64,000 bases of DNA from Variovorax paradoxus (lineage in GTDB: Bacteria; Pseudomonadota; Gammaproteobacteria; Burkholderiales; Burkholderiaceae_C), in assembly GCF_022009635.1 (NCBI RefSeq), contig NZ_CP091716.1:1007001-1071000 (forward strand), in the 5' to 3' direction. Position numbers and translations under genes: made by a program. Positions 28,795 through 37,517 of the stretch are shown here, one piece after another. Under the pieces are notes generated by a model. It had not been told where the DNA came from, did not search any database, and saw nothing but the letters and a program-made list of their open reading frames with translations. The stretch's first letter is position 1, and every line of letters starts with the position of its first letter.

Positions 28795-29979
28795 TCAAAG
28801 CCTTTCCACGATGGTCACGTTAGCCATGCCGCCGCCTTCGCACATGGTCTGCAGGCCGTAGCGCTTGCCGCGCTTGGCCAGCGCGTGGATCAGCGTGGTC
28901 ATGAGCTTGGTGCCCGAGGCGCCCAGCGGATGGCCCAGCGCGATGGCGCCGCCGTTCACGTTCAGCCGCGCCGGGTCGGCGTCGAGCGCCTGCAGCCATG
29001 CGATGGGCACGGGCGCGAAGGCTTCGTTCACTTCGTAAAGGTCGATGTCGGCGATCTTCATGCCGGCCTTCTTCAGCGCGCGCTGCGTCGCGGGCAGCGG
29101 GGCTTCGAGCATCACGACCGGGTCGTGCCCCATCACGCTCATGTGGTGGATGCGCGCCAGCGGCTTCACGCCCAGCGCCTTCAGGCCGCGCTCGTTCACC
29201 ACCAGCACGCCGCTCGCGCCGTCGCAGATCTGGCTCGCGGTGGCGGCGGTGCAGCGCCCGCCCTCGGCGATCAGCTTCACGCCCGCGATGCCCTCGAGCG
29301 TCGCGTCGAAGCGGATGCCTTCGTCCACCGTGTGCGCTTCGCCGCTGCGCGTGCCGTCGGCCAGCAGCACGTCGACGGGCACGATCTCGTCGTTGAACGC
29401 TCCCACGCGGGTCGCGGCAATCGCGCGGTGATGGCTTTCGAGCGCATAGCGGTCGAGCGCGCTTTTCTCGATGCCGTAGTTCCTGGCGATCATTTCCGCG
29501 CCGGTGAACTGGCTGAACTCCACGCCGGGGTAGCGCGCCTTCATCGCGGGGCTCATGTAGGTGCCCAGCCCCGCCTTCGCGGGCAGCACGTTGGGCGTGA
29601 ACATCGGCACGCGCGTCATGCTCTCGACGCCGCCCGCGATCACCGCGTCCATGCTGCCCGACATCACGGCCTGCGCCGCGAAGTGCAGCGCCTGCTGCGA
29701 CGAGCCGCACTGCCGGTCGACCGAGGTGCCCGGCACCGACTCGGGCAGTTTCGACGCCAGCACCGCGTTGCGCGCGATGTTGGTGGCCTGCTCGCCGACC
29801 TGGCTCACGCAGCCGAGGATCACGTCCTCCACCGCCGCCGGGTCGATGCCGCTGCGCGCCACCAGCGCGTTTATCACCTGCGCCGCCAGGTCCGCCGGAT
29901 GCCAGCCCGCGAGCTTGCCGCCGCGCCGACCGCCGGCCGTGCGCGCCGCGGCCACGATGTATGCCTCTGCCATGTTCAT
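28795..29979 (-). CDS. Acetyl-CoA C-acyltransferase (thiolase)
   Basis: A 394-residue thiolase that cleaves 3-ketoacyl-CoA with free CoA or condenses two acyl-CoAs. The nucleophilic Cys91 is in [32 protein letters not shown] holds the catalytic His, and [11 protein letters not shown] near the C-terminus holds the second Cys. Two ATG codons lie two residues apart, and the first (29979) is used. The enoyl-CoA hydratase follows 5 nt later. The substrate chain length cannot be judged from sequence. An upstream gap of 129 nt separates it from DUF2917. Confidence 0.94.
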   Translation of the reverse strand: MNMAEAYIVAAARTAGGRRGGKLAGWHPADLAAQVINALVARSGIDPAAVEDVILGCVSQVGEQATNIARNAVLASKLPESVPGTSVDRQCGSSQQALHFAAQAVMSGSMDAVIAGGVESMTRVPMFTPNVLPAKAGLGTYMSPAMKARYPGVEFSQFTGAEMIARNYGIEKSALDRYALESHHRAIAATRVGAFNDEIVPVDVLLADGTRSGEAHTVDEGIRFDATLEGIAGVKLIAEGGRCTAATASQICDGASGVLVVNERGLKALGVKPLARIHHMSVMGHDPVVMLEAPLPATQRALKKAGMKIADIDLYEVNEAFAPVPIAWLQALDADPARLNVNGGAIALGHPLGASGTKLMTTLIHALAKRGKRYGLQTMCEGGGMANVTIVERL

Positions 29980-30108
29980 GTCCTTCGTTCAGGAAGCCTG
30001 TGAAATGCCGGACGCCCCAAAGCAAAAAAGCCGCCCGTCGGACAGCGGCGGCAATCGGGATGCGTCGGGGCTCATGGGCATCGATGGTTCGACGCCCATG
30101 GTGCACGG

Positions 30109-30453
30109 TCAAGCCGGGGACAACCCGTGTGGCAGGAGTCGCCAAGGCGACCGCGCGCCGGCGCGCTTGGCGAGGGGGATCGCGGCCGGCTGCGCATCCG
30201 ACACGGTGATGCAAGACGACTCCAGCGCCGACACCAGCACGCGCCGGTGCTCGGCGCTCTGGAAGCGCTCGCCGGGCGCCAGCACGATGTCGCGCGCATC
30301 GCGGTCCACCGTGACCCAGACCGAGCCGCTGCGGCATTCGATGCCCACGCCGGCGCCGTCGGGCACGGCAAAGACGGAGCGGGTCGACAGGCTGACGTGA
30401 AAGCGCGGGGTGGCGCCCGATTGGCGGGGAAGTGTGCTCATGGCAAGCTCCAT
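30109..30453 (-). CDS. DUF2917 domain-containing protein
   Basis: A 114-residue small protein of the DUF2917 family (possible start 12 nt later at 30441, giving MSTLPRQ). The core segment SGSVWVTVDRDARDIVLAPGERF is a short cupin-like beta region typical of the family. Function is unknown. It is divergent from a LysR-type regulator with 70 nt between starts and a perfect palindrome in between, so it is probably that regulator's target. Confidence 0.8.
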   Translation of the reverse strand: MELAMSTLPRQSGATPRFHVSLSTRSVFAVPDGAGVGIECRSGSVWVTVDRDARDIVLAPGERFQSAEHRRVLVSALESSCITVSDAQPAAIPLAKRAGARSPWRLLPHGLSPA

Positions 30454-30455
30454 TG

Positions 30456-30472
30456 CATTCGTGATACGAATG
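30456..30472. promoter_or_regulatory. LysR-type operator between DUF2917 and its divergent regulator
   Basis: CATTCGTGATACGAATG is a perfect 7-bp inverted repeat with a 3-nt centre and contains the T-N11-A layout (T58 to A70) of LysR binding boxes. It lies 3 nt from the DUF2917 start codon and 52 nt from the regulator start, well placed to control both. Confidence 0.65.
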
Positions 30473-30523
30473 AATATAGTGAGCCGCCCGTGCCTTTACA
30501 CGCGGTCATTCGGAACTCGTTGC

Positions 30524-31450
30524 ATGCATCCAGAGAATGCGAAAGCCCCTGCCGGCGAGCTGCCGCCCCTCGAATTGCTGCGCACCTTCGAGGCCGCGGC
30601 GCGGCGCCTGAGCTTCACGCTGGCGGCCGGCGAACTGCACCTGACGCAATCGGCGGTGAGCCGGCAGATCCAGCAGCTGGAGGCCAGCCTCGGCGTGCTG
30701 CTGTTCGAGCGCCGCCACCGCGCGCTGTCGCTCACGGAGGCCGGCGGCGTCATGCAGCGCGCCGTCACCGACAGCCTGGAGCGGCTGCGCGACGCCACGG
30801 CGCGCGTGCGCGCCAGCTCGGCGCCGCGCCAGGTGGCGATCACCACCACGCCGGGCTTCGCATCGCTCTGGCTCATTCCGAGGCTCGCGCGCTTCACCGG
30901 CACCCATCCGCAGGTCGACGTGCGCGTGTCGGCCACGCTGGACGTGCTCGACCTGGAGAGCAGCCGCATCGACATCGCCGTGCGCTTCGCGCCATTCAGC
31001 CGCGGCGTGGGGCCGGCGCTGTTCGAGGAGTCGGTGGTGCCGCTGTGCGCGCCCAGGCTCGCCGAGGCCTTGCATGCGCCGTCGGACCTGTCGGGTCTCA
31101 CGCTGCTCACGGTCGACTACGCCGATCCGAGCGAGACCGCGACGACCGACTGGGAGCCTTGGCTGCGCGTGATGGGGCTGGCCGACCTGCGCATGAAGAG
31201 CACGCTGCGCTTCACCCACTACGCGGACGCGGTGGCTGCGGCGGTGGCGGGGCAGGGCGTGGTGATCGGCCGGATGCCGCTGCTGCGCGAACTCGTGAGA
31301 GACGGCCGCCTGGTGGCGCCGCTGGGAGAAGGCGTCGTGTCGCGCCGCGCCTACTTCATCGAAATGTCGAAGCGCGCCGCGGGCAACCGCGACGCGCAGG
31401 ATTTCGCGCAATGGCTGCGCGACGAGGCCGAAGCCGCGCAGCGCGCCTGA
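30524..31450 (+). CDS. LysR family transcriptional regulator (GcvA-like)
   Basis: A 308-residue regulator with an N-terminal winged helix-turn-helix (LRTFEAAARRLSFTLAAGELHLTQSAVSRQIQQLE, residues about 16-50) and a LysR substrate-binding domain. LEASLGVLLFERRHRALSLTEAG is typical of the GcvA-like group. The ATG at 30524 is chosen because it directly precedes the helix-turn-helix region. Longer starts run into the divergent gene's promoter. The effector is unknown. The obvious target is the divergent DUF2917 gene plus itself through the palindrome at 30456-30472. Confidence 0.9.
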   Translation: MHPENAKAPAGELPPLELLRTFEAAARRLSFTLAAGELHLTQSAVSRQIQQLEASLGVLLFERRHRALSLTEAGGVMQRAVTDSLERLRDATARVRASSAPRQVAITTTPGFASLWLIPRLARFTGTHPQVDVRVSATLDVLDLESSRIDIAVRFAPFSRGVGPALFEESVVPLCAPRLAEALHAPSDLSGLTLLTVDYADPSETATTDWEPWLRVMGLADLRMKSTLRFTHYADAVAAAVAGQGVVIGRMPLLRELVRDGRLVAPLGEGVVSRRAYFIEMSKRAAGNRDAQDFAQWLRDEAEAAQRA

Positions 31451-31457
31451 CCGAGGA

Positions 31458-32036
31458 TCAACCCGGCAGCAGCACCTTGTTGATCACGTGGATCACGCCG
31501 TTCGACTGGTACACGTTGGCGATGGTGACCATCGCGGTGCCGCCCTTGGCGTCTGTCACCCACACGTTGCCGCCGTTCATCGTGGCAACCAGCGTGCCGC
31601 CGCTGGCGGTCTTCAGCACGGCCCTGCCGCCGCCGGCGTTGATCGCGCTCATCAGCGCGGGGCCGTCCATGCGGCCGGGCACCACGTGGTACGTGAGCAC
31701 CTTGGTCAGCGTGGGCTTGTTCTCGGGCTTGAGCAGCGTGTCGACGGTGCCGGCCGGCAGCGCGGCGAAGGCCTCGTTGGTGGGCGCGAACACGGTGAAC
31801 GGTCCGGGGCTCTTCAGCGTGTCGACCAGGCCGGCGGCCTTGACCGCGGCGACCAGCGTCGTGTGGTCCTTCGAGTTCACGGCGTTGTCGACGATGTCCT
31901 TCGTCGGGTACATCGCGGCGCCGCCGACCATCGGGTTCGACGACATCCCGCTGCTGCCACTGCCGCTCATGCCCATGCCGCCAGCGCAAGCGCCGAGCAG
32001 GACCGAAACGCCGACTGCAATCATGAGTTTTTTCAT
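31458..32036 (-). CDS. Fasciclin (FAS1) domain lipoprotein
   Basis: A 192-residue secreted protein. The signal peptide ends in LLGAC, so Cys17 is probably lipidated. A Gly/Ser/Met-rich linker follows, then one FAS1 domain (about residues 55-192) with the H1 block GPFTVFAPTNEAFAALPAG, the YHVVPG segment and the C-terminal H2 block GVIHVINKVLLP. FAS1 domains mediate adhesion, but in bacteria the role is mostly unknown. It converges on the LysR gene with 7 nt between stops. Confidence 0.9.
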   Translation of the reverse strand: MKKLMIAVGVSVLLGACAGGMGMSGSGSSGMSSNPMVGGAAMYPTKDIVDNAVNSKDHTTLVAAVKAAGLVDTLKSPGPFTVFAPTNEAFAALPAGTVDTLLKPENKPTLTKVLTYHVVPGRMDGPALMSAINAGGGRAVLKTASGGTLVATMNGGNVWVTDAKGGTAMVTIANVYQSNGVIHVINKVLLPG

Positions 32037-32400
32037 TGAAGGCTCCTGGAAAGAATGGTTCTTGAGGTGTCTGTGGAAACCGCCAACAGCTCGGGGGCGC
32101 GATGCGCTTGGATCGAATACGGGGCCGCTTCGCTTTTGGATTCGCGCCCGGTTTCAGATTTGTCTGCGCCGCGTAGGCTTTGCGCCACAGCCGCGCATGC
32201 AAGCCTTGCGGTTCGTGCAGGCGCTCGCCAGAATCCGCCCTTCGTTTTTCGGCAACAGTTTCTTTTTCACCGCGCCCGGTGACGACCAACCTCCCGGGCG
32301 ACAACACCCTTCAATGAAGCTTTTCCTGAACACCTGACCCGCACACCGACCGCCCCGGCCGGACGTGCATCCATGCACCCGCCGAGGCCCATCGACAAAG
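32037..32400. other. Long intergenic region with no clear gene
   Basis: These bases lie between the divergent fasciclin start and the small basic protein. I see no convincing reading frame. The left edge must contain the fasciclin promoter. The region ends in a factor-independent terminator on the plus strand with no plus-strand gene in front of it, so a small RNA or a long attenuated leader is possible. Confidence 0.45.
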
Positions 32401-32431
32401 GCCCCGCGCAGCCATTCGCCGGGGCTTTTTT
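32401..32431 (+). terminator. Orphan terminator or attenuator upstream of a small gene
   Basis: GCCCCG and CGGGGC pair around a 13-nt loop and are followed by six T residues. It is a plus-strand terminator just 21 nt before the start of the small gene at 32452. The nearest upstream plus-strand gene ends at 31450 and is followed by a minus-strand gene, so it does not serve that gene. Confidence 0.6.
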
Positions 32432-32451
32432 GTTTTTCGGAGTGTGCGCAC

Positions 32452-32667
32452 ATGAGTGCTCAACGAAAGGCCCGTGACGACGACAAGCGTCTGGGCCGGT
32501 TCTACTTTTCGGTGCCGGCATCGGCACCTCGCAACCCCGTGGTGGCCGCGATGGCGCGCGGCGAATCCAACCAGAAGGCCGGGCGCCACCTGCGCACGCA
32601 TCGCGCGGAACGGCGCGCGCAGAAAGTGGCCTTGAAGAAGGCCGACTACCGCTTCACGGAGGACTGA
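32452..32667 (+). CDS. Small basic hypothetical protein (71 aa)
   Basis: A 71-residue, strongly basic, soluble protein (LGRFYFSVPASAPRNPVVAA, then ARGESNQKAGRHLRTHRAER). I do not recognise a family. Charge and size resemble small nucleic-acid- or ribosome-associated proteins, but no motif proves that. The frame has typical high-GC codon use. Its 3' end overlaps the convergent MFS gene by 22 nt. A terminator-like hairpin lies immediately upstream, so expression may depend on readthrough or start within the 21-nt spacer. Confidence 0.6.
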   Translation: MSAQRKARDDDKRLGRFYFSVPASAPRNPVVAAMARGESNQKAGRHLRTHRAERRAQKVALKKADYRFTED

Positions 32668-33965
32668 CCGCCATGCGAACGCGGCAGCACGAGAAACGCG
32701 AGCGTTCCCACGGCCAGCATGCCGGCCACCGTGAGGAACACCGCGCGGAACGGCTCCGCGCCGTGCGTCACCGCCCATGACGCGGCCACGCCGGTGGTCC
32801 ACTGCATCAGCGACACGCCGAGGAACATCGCCATGTTCAGCAGCGCCATCGCGCGCCCGGTCATCTCCGCCGGATAGGCGTTCTTGGTGTACGCGTACTG
32901 CAGCACGCTGTAGCCCGAGAGCAGGCCGTAGATGATCGGCAGGCCGATGTCGATGGCCGCCGAATGCGTCAGCGCCATCGCGCCGAACATCAGCGCGCCG
33001 GCGACGGCGCAGCCCATCATCCAGCGGCCGCGCCGCGCGCCGCCCGGGTCCATGCGGCCGAACAGCGCGGGGCTGATCATGCCGGCCACCGTCATCACCA
33101 GCGCCACGTTGCCGCTGGCCACCAGCGACAGGCCGTGCCGCTCGTGCAGCACCGGGCCCAGCCACAGGCCGCGCAGCGTGATGAAGGCCGCGTAGGACAC
33201 GCAGGCAAAGCACAGCAGCCCCAGCGTGTGGGGCATGGCGAACAGCGGCAGCAGTTCGCGCACCGCCTTGCGCAGCGACTGGCGCTCCGCCGGCGCCGGC
33301 TGCATGCCGTCATGCACCACCGTGCGCGCAGGTTCGCGCACGCGCCAGAAGATGACCAGCCAAGAGAGCACCGCGAACCCGGCCAGCGCCGCGTAGCCTG
33401 CACGCCAGGAGGCGGCCTCGATCAGCAGCGCCAGCGGCGTGCCGGTGAACAGGATGCCCATGCCGGCCATGCTCATCACCAGCCCCGACATCGCGGTGAA
33501 ACGCGCCGCATCGAAATGCCGCGCGATGAACACCGTGCAGGCCAGGAACGCGGGCGCGCAGCCGACGCCGATCAGCGCCTGCCCCAGCAGCAGTGCGTGG
33601 AAGCTCGGCGCCATCGTGCACAGCACGGCGCCCGCGATGGCCAGCGGAAAGGCGCTCAGCACCGTGCGGCGCACCCCGAACATGTCAATCGACACGCCCA
33701 TGCCGAGCTGCATCACGCCGAAAGTGAAATGGAAGGTGCCGGCCCACATGCCGAGCTGCTGCGGCGTGAGCCCGAAGTTCTGCGAGAGCGGCGTGGCCAT
33801 CATCGCGCCGACGGTGCGGAAGGCCTGGCTCAGGGCGAAGGCCGTGGCCAGGGCGACCAGCATCGCCGTGGTGGAAGCGGACCAGTGGGAGAAACGGGAA
33901 AGGCGTGAGCGCGGCGCGGCGTCGCCGGTGCGCTCCGCGGGCTTGGGTGCCGCGTTCGGATTCAT
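32646..33965 (-). CDS. MFS transporter
   Basis: A 439-residue inner-membrane transporter with about 12 hydrophobic segments. The ATG at 33965 gives a 34-residue polar N-terminus before helix 1 ([19 protein letters not shown]). Motif A is weakly visible as DMFGVRRTVLSAF, and [24 protein letters not shown] marks helices 4-5. Substrate is unknown. It is clearly paralogous to the partial gene at the right edge (63567 onward), sharing [31 protein letters not shown] and CTVFIARHF. It overlaps the convergent small basic gene by 22 nt. Confidence 0.9.
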   Translation of the reverse strand: MNPNAAPKPAERTGDAAPRSRLSRFSHWSASTTAMLVALATAFALSQAFRTVGAMMATPLSQNFGLTPQQLGMWAGTFHFTFGVMQLGMGVSIDMFGVRRTVLSAFPLAIAGAVLCTMAPSFHALLLGQALIGVGCAPAFLACTVFIARHFDAARFTAMSGLVMSMAGMGILFTGTPLALLIEAASWRAGYAALAGFAVLSWLVIFWRVREPARTVVHDGMQPAPAERQSLRKAVRELLPLFAMPHTLGLLCFACVSYAAFITLRGLWLGPVLHERHGLSLVASGNVALVMTVAGMISPALFGRMDPGGARRGRWMMGCAVAGALMFGAMALTHSAAIDIGLPIIYGLLSGYSVLQYAYTKNAYPAEMTGRAMALLNMAMFLGVSLMQWTTGVAASWAVTHGAEPFRAVFLTVAGMLAVGTLAFLVLPRSHGGQSSVKR

Positions 33966-34050
33966 GAGGGGGAAAGGCCGGGAAGGATGAGGCGGCCTGA
34001 ATGCTAATGGATCGCCGCAGCGGCGCCCGCGCCTCGCCACAAATGAAAAA

Positions 34051-34071
34051 GCCGGGCTGCGGGAGCCCGGC
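34051..34071 (-). terminator. Terminator after malate synthase G
   Basis: An 8-bp stem GCCGGGCT / AGCCCGGC with a 5-nt loop. On the minus strand it is followed by a run of five T residues, so it terminates the malate synthase transcript, which ends at 34104. The short T-run on the plus strand makes plus-strand termination weaker. Confidence 0.85.
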
Positions 34072-34103
34072 TTTCACTGTTGTTCAGTCGCGGGTGCGAA
34101 GAC

Positions 34104-36278
34104 TCAGGCTTCGCCCTTGACCTTCAGCCGCCACGCATGCAACAGCGGCTCGGTGTAGCCGCTGGGCTGCTCGATGCCCTTGAACACCAGGTCCTGCGCG
34201 GCCTTGTACGCGGCCGAGGTCGCGAAGTTGCCGGCCATCGGCTGGTAGAGCGCATCGCCCGCGTTCTGCTCGTCGACCACCTTGGCCATGCGCTGGAAGG
34301 TCTCGTCGACCTGCGCCTTGGTCACCACGCCGTGCAGCAGCCAGTTGGCGATGTGCTGGCTGGAGATGCGCAGCGTGGCGCGGTCTTCCATCAGGCCGAC
34401 GTTGTGGATGTCGGGCACCTTCGAGCAGCCCACGCCCTGGTCGATCCAGCGCACCACGTAGCCCAGGATGCCCTGCACGTTGTTGTCGATTTCCTGCTGG
34501 CGCTCTTCGGCGGTCCACTTGGCTTCGGCCGCGATCGGCACCTGCAGCAGCGCGTTGAGGATGTTGTCGCGCTCCGCGTCGGCGTCGATCTTTTCCAGCT
34601 CCTGCTGCACCGCGGTCACGCTGACCTGGTGGTAGTGCAGCGCGTGCAGCGTGGCGGCGGTGGGCGAGGGCACCCAGGCGGTGTTGGCGCCGGCCTTGGG
34701 GTGCGCGATCTTCTGCTCGAGCATCGCGGCCATCAGGTCGGGCATGGCCCACATGCCCTTGCCGATCTGCGCCTTGCCGCGCAGGCCGCACGACAGGCCG
34801 ACCAGCACGTTGTTCTTCTCGTAGGCGCCGATCCACGCGCTGGACTTCATGTCGCCCTTGCGGATCATCGGGCCGCCCTGCATGGCGGTGTGCATCTCGT
34901 CGCCGGTGCGGTCGAGGAAGCCGGTGTTGATGAAGGCCACGCGCGCGGCGGCCTCGGCGATGCAGGCCTTCAGGTTGACGCTGGTGCGGCGCTCCTCGTC
35001 CATGATGCCGAGCTTGACGGTGTTGGCGGGCAGGCCCAGCAGCTGCTCGACGCGGCCGAACAGCTCGCTGGCGAAGGCCACTTCGGCCGGGCCGTGCATT
35101 TTCGGCTTCACGATGTAGATGCTGCCGGTGCGCGAGTTGCCCTTGCGCTTCAGGTCGATGGTGGCGATGGTGGTGGTCACCACGGCGTCGAGGATGCCCT
35201 CGGGGATCTCCTTGCCGCCCGCGTACAGGATGGCCGGGTTGGTCATCAGGTGGCCCACGTTGCGCAGGAACATGAGCGAGCGGCCGTGCAGCTTCACGGG
35301 CTGGCCGTCGGCGCCGGTGTATTCGCGATCGGGGTTCAGGCCGCGCGTGAAGGTCTTGCCGCCCTTGGCGACTTCTTCCGTCAGCGTGCCTTCGACGATG
35401 CCCAGCCAGTTCGAGTACGCGACCACCTTGTCGGCCGCGTCGACCACGGCCACCGAGTCTTCCAGGTCGAGGATGGTCGAGAGCGCGGCTTCGAGCACCA
35501 GGTCGCTCACGCCGGCGGCGTCGCTCTTGCCGATGGGCGTGGAGCGGTCGATGCGGATGTCCAGGTGGATGCCGTTGTGCTTGAGCAGCACCGACGATGG
35601 CGCGGCGGCATCGCCCTGGTAGCCGATGAACTGCGATGCGTCGGCCAGGCCGGTGCTGCTGCTCTGCAGCGCGACGACCAGCTTGCCGTCCTTCACGCTG
35701 TAGCCGGTGGCCTGCTTGTGCGAGCCGTTGGCCAGCGGCGCGGCCTGGTCGAGCACGTTGCGCGCGAACTCGATGACCTTGGCGCCGCGCGCGGGGTTGT
35801 AGCCCTTGCCTTTTTCGGCCCCGCCGGTTTCGGGAATGGCGTCGGTGCCGTAGAGCGCGTCGTACAGCGAACCCCAGCGTGCGTTGGCGGCGTTCAGCGC
35901 GTAGCGTGCATTGAGGATCGGCACCACCAGCTGCGGGCCGGCCTGCAGCGCGAGTTCGGAGTCGACGTTGGCCGTGGTGGCCTTCGCGCCCTGGGGTTGC
36001 GGCAGCAGGTAGCCGATCTTCTCGAGGAAGGCGCGGTACGCCGGCATGTCGGCGATCGGGCCGGGGTTCTTCTTGTGCCAGGCGTCGAGTTCGCTCTGCA
36101 GGCGGTCGCGCTCGGCGAGCAGGGCGATGTTCTTCGGCGCGAGGTCGCTGACGATGGCGTCGAAGCCCTTCCAGAAGACGTCGCTGGCCACGCCGCTGGC
36201 GGGCAGGACCTTGTCCTCGATGAAGCGGTGGAGCTCGGTCGCGACCTGGAGTCCGTGGGCGGTGGTGCGGGCGGTCAT
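34104..36278 (-). CDS. glcB: Malate synthase G
   Basis: A 724-residue cytoplasmic enzyme condensing glyoxylate and acetyl-CoA to malate. The length equals the monomeric G isoform (E. coli GlcB 723). Seen: [20 protein letters not shown] near the N-terminus, [19 protein letters not shown], the acetyl-CoA/Mg2+ region [44 protein letters not shown] with the catalytic acidic residues, and [18 protein letters not shown]. The ATG at 36278 is preceded by AAGGAGAA. A long N-terminal extension in the same frame has no start-site support. It is divergent from a HisC-like aminotransferase across 205 nt, and its own terminator follows. Confidence 0.97.
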   Translation of the reverse strand: MTARTTAHGLQVATELHRFIEDKVLPASGVASDVFWKGFDAIVSDLAPKNIALLAERDRLQSELDAWHKKNPGPIADMPAYRAFLEKIGYLLPQPQGAKATTANVDSELALQAGPQLVVPILNARYALNAANARWGSLYDALYGTDAIPETGGAEKGKGYNPARGAKVIEFARNVLDQAAPLANGSHKQATGYSVKDGKLVVALQSSSTGLADASQFIGYQGDAAAPSSVLLKHNGIHLDIRIDRSTPIGKSDAAGVSDLVLEAALSTILDLEDSVAVVDAADKVVAYSNWLGIVEGTLTEEVAKGGKTFTRGLNPDREYTGADGQPVKLHGRSLMFLRNVGHLMTNPAILYAGGKEIPEGILDAVVTTTIATIDLKRKGNSRTGSIYIVKPKMHGPAEVAFASELFGRVEQLLGLPANTVKLGIMDEERRTSVNLKACIAEAAARVAFINTGFLDRTGDEMHTAMQGGPMIRKGDMKSSAWIGAYEKNNVLVGLSCGLRGKAQIGKGMWAMPDLMAAMLEQKIAHPKAGANTAWVPSPTAATLHALHYHQVSVTAVQQELEKIDADAERDNILNALLQVPIAAEAKWTAEERQQEIDNNVQGILGYVVRWIDQGVGCSKVPDIHNVGLMEDRATLRISSQHIANWLLHGVVTKAQVDETFQRMAKVVDEQNAGDALYQPMAGNFATSAAYKAAQDLVFKGIEQPSGYTEPLLHAWRLKVKGEA

Positions 36279-36413
36279 GGGGGTTCTCCTTGAGAAAGAT
36301 GCAATCCTGGGATGAACTTTATTCGATACTTTGCTGGTGAGTAAGAGCCGCAAGCGGGATTTATCTGTGACAAAAGTGAAGGTAATTGGGCGGCGGCAAT
36401 GCAAGGCGCAAAG

Positions 36414-36467
36414 GGTAGGCACTGATAAGAGCGCGCCTACCGGCGGATATATTTAACTTCTTAAATA
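36414..36467. promoter_or_regulatory. Two inverted repeats in the glcB/aminotransferase divergent region
   Basis: GGTAGGC and GCCTACC form a perfect 7-bp inverted repeat with 14 nt between (36414-36441). TATTTAA and TTAAATA form a second with 4 nt between (36450-36467), 16 nt before the aminotransferase ATG. They may be operators for the divergent pair or hairpins in a leader. No riboswitch class is recognised. Confidence 0.4.
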
Positions 36468-36483
36468 AATCCCCACCCGCTCC

Positions 36484-37461
36484 ATGATCCTCCTGGCCTC
36501 CAACGAAAACCCCCTCGGCATGCCCGAATCGGCCCGTCGGGCCGCCGCCGCAGCGCTCGAGGGCGCGGGCAACTACCCCGACAGCAACGGCACGGCGCTG
36601 AAGAACGCCCTGGCCGCGCGGCTCGACGTGCCGGCCGACTGGCTCACGCTGGGCAGCGGATCGAGCGAGATCCTCGAGCTCGCGGCGCAGGTGAGCCTGA
36701 AGCCGGGCGAAGGCGTCGTCTATTCGCAGTACGGGTTCATCGTCTACGGGGCAGCCACGGCGCATGCCCATGCACGCGCCACCGTCGTGCCCGCGCGCGA
36801 GTACGGCCATGACCTGGACGCCATGCGCGCCGCCATCGGCGACGACACGAAGCTGGTTTTCGTGGCCAACCCCAACAACCCGACCGGCACCTTCATCGAC
36901 GCCGCGCCGCTGCTGGCCTTCCTGCAGTCGGTGCCCGCGCACGTGACGGTGCTGCTGGACGAGGCCTACACCGAGTACCTCTCGCCCGCGCAGCGCTACG
37001 ACAGCATCGAATGGGTGCGGCGCCTGCCCAACCTGATCGTGGCGCGCACCTTCTCCAAGGCCTTCGGCCTGGCCGGGCTGCGCATCGGCTACGGCGTGTC
37101 GCAGCCGGCGCTCACCGCGCGCATGAACGCGCACCGCCCGCGCTTCAACGTGACGACGCCGGCCCAGGCCGCCGCGGTGGCCGCGCTGGGCGACGCGGAC
37201 TTCCTGGCCCGCACCTACGAACTCAACACGGCCGGGCGCGACCAGCTCGCAGCCGGCTTCAAGGAACTGGGGCTGGCCTTCGTTCCTTCTTCCGGCAACT
37301 TCCTGATGGTGCAGGTCGGCGACGCGCAGGCCGTGCATGCGCGCCTGCTGACGGCCGGCATCGAGGTCTCGCTGCTCGGCCCTTACGGCCTGCCGCAATG
37401 GCTGCGCGTCAGCATCGGATTGCCCGAGCAGAACCGCGCGGTGCTCGCCGCGCTGCGCTGA
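36484..37461 (+). CDS. PLP-dependent aminotransferase, HisC-like with short N-terminus
   Basis: A 325-residue fold-type I aminotransferase resembling histidinol-phosphate aminotransferase. The sequence begins almost directly at LLASNENPLG, whereas HisC proteins usually have about 30 residues before it. An in-frame TAA lies six codons upstream of the ATG, so no longer start exists. VFVANPNNPTGTF, LLDEAYTEY, and the lysine segment ARTFSKAFGLAGLRIGYG (PLP Schiff base) are intact. No ribosome site is obvious. The neighbour is a Bug binding protein 56 nt downstream and not his genes, so it probably works on another substrate than histidinol phosphate. Confidence 0.85.
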   Translation: MILLASNENPLGMPESARRAAAAALEGAGNYPDSNGTALKNALAARLDVPADWLTLGSGSSEILELAAQVSLKPGEGVVYSQYGFIVYGAATAHAHARATVVPAREYGHDLDAMRAAIGDDTKLVFVANPNNPTGTFIDAAPLLAFLQSVPAHVTVLLDEAYTEYLSPAQRYDSIEWVRRLPNLIVARTFSKAFGLAGLRIGYGVSQPALTARMNAHRPRFNVTTPAQAAAVAALGDADFLARTYELNTAGRDQLAAGFKELGLAFVPSSGNFLMVQVGDAQAVHARLLTAGIEVSLLGPYGLPQWLRVSIGLPEQNRAVLAALR

Positions 37462-37517
37462 CTCGGGGCGCGTCTTTCCCTGATTCTTTCTTCACCACGA
37501 CCCGAGGAGACAAGACC

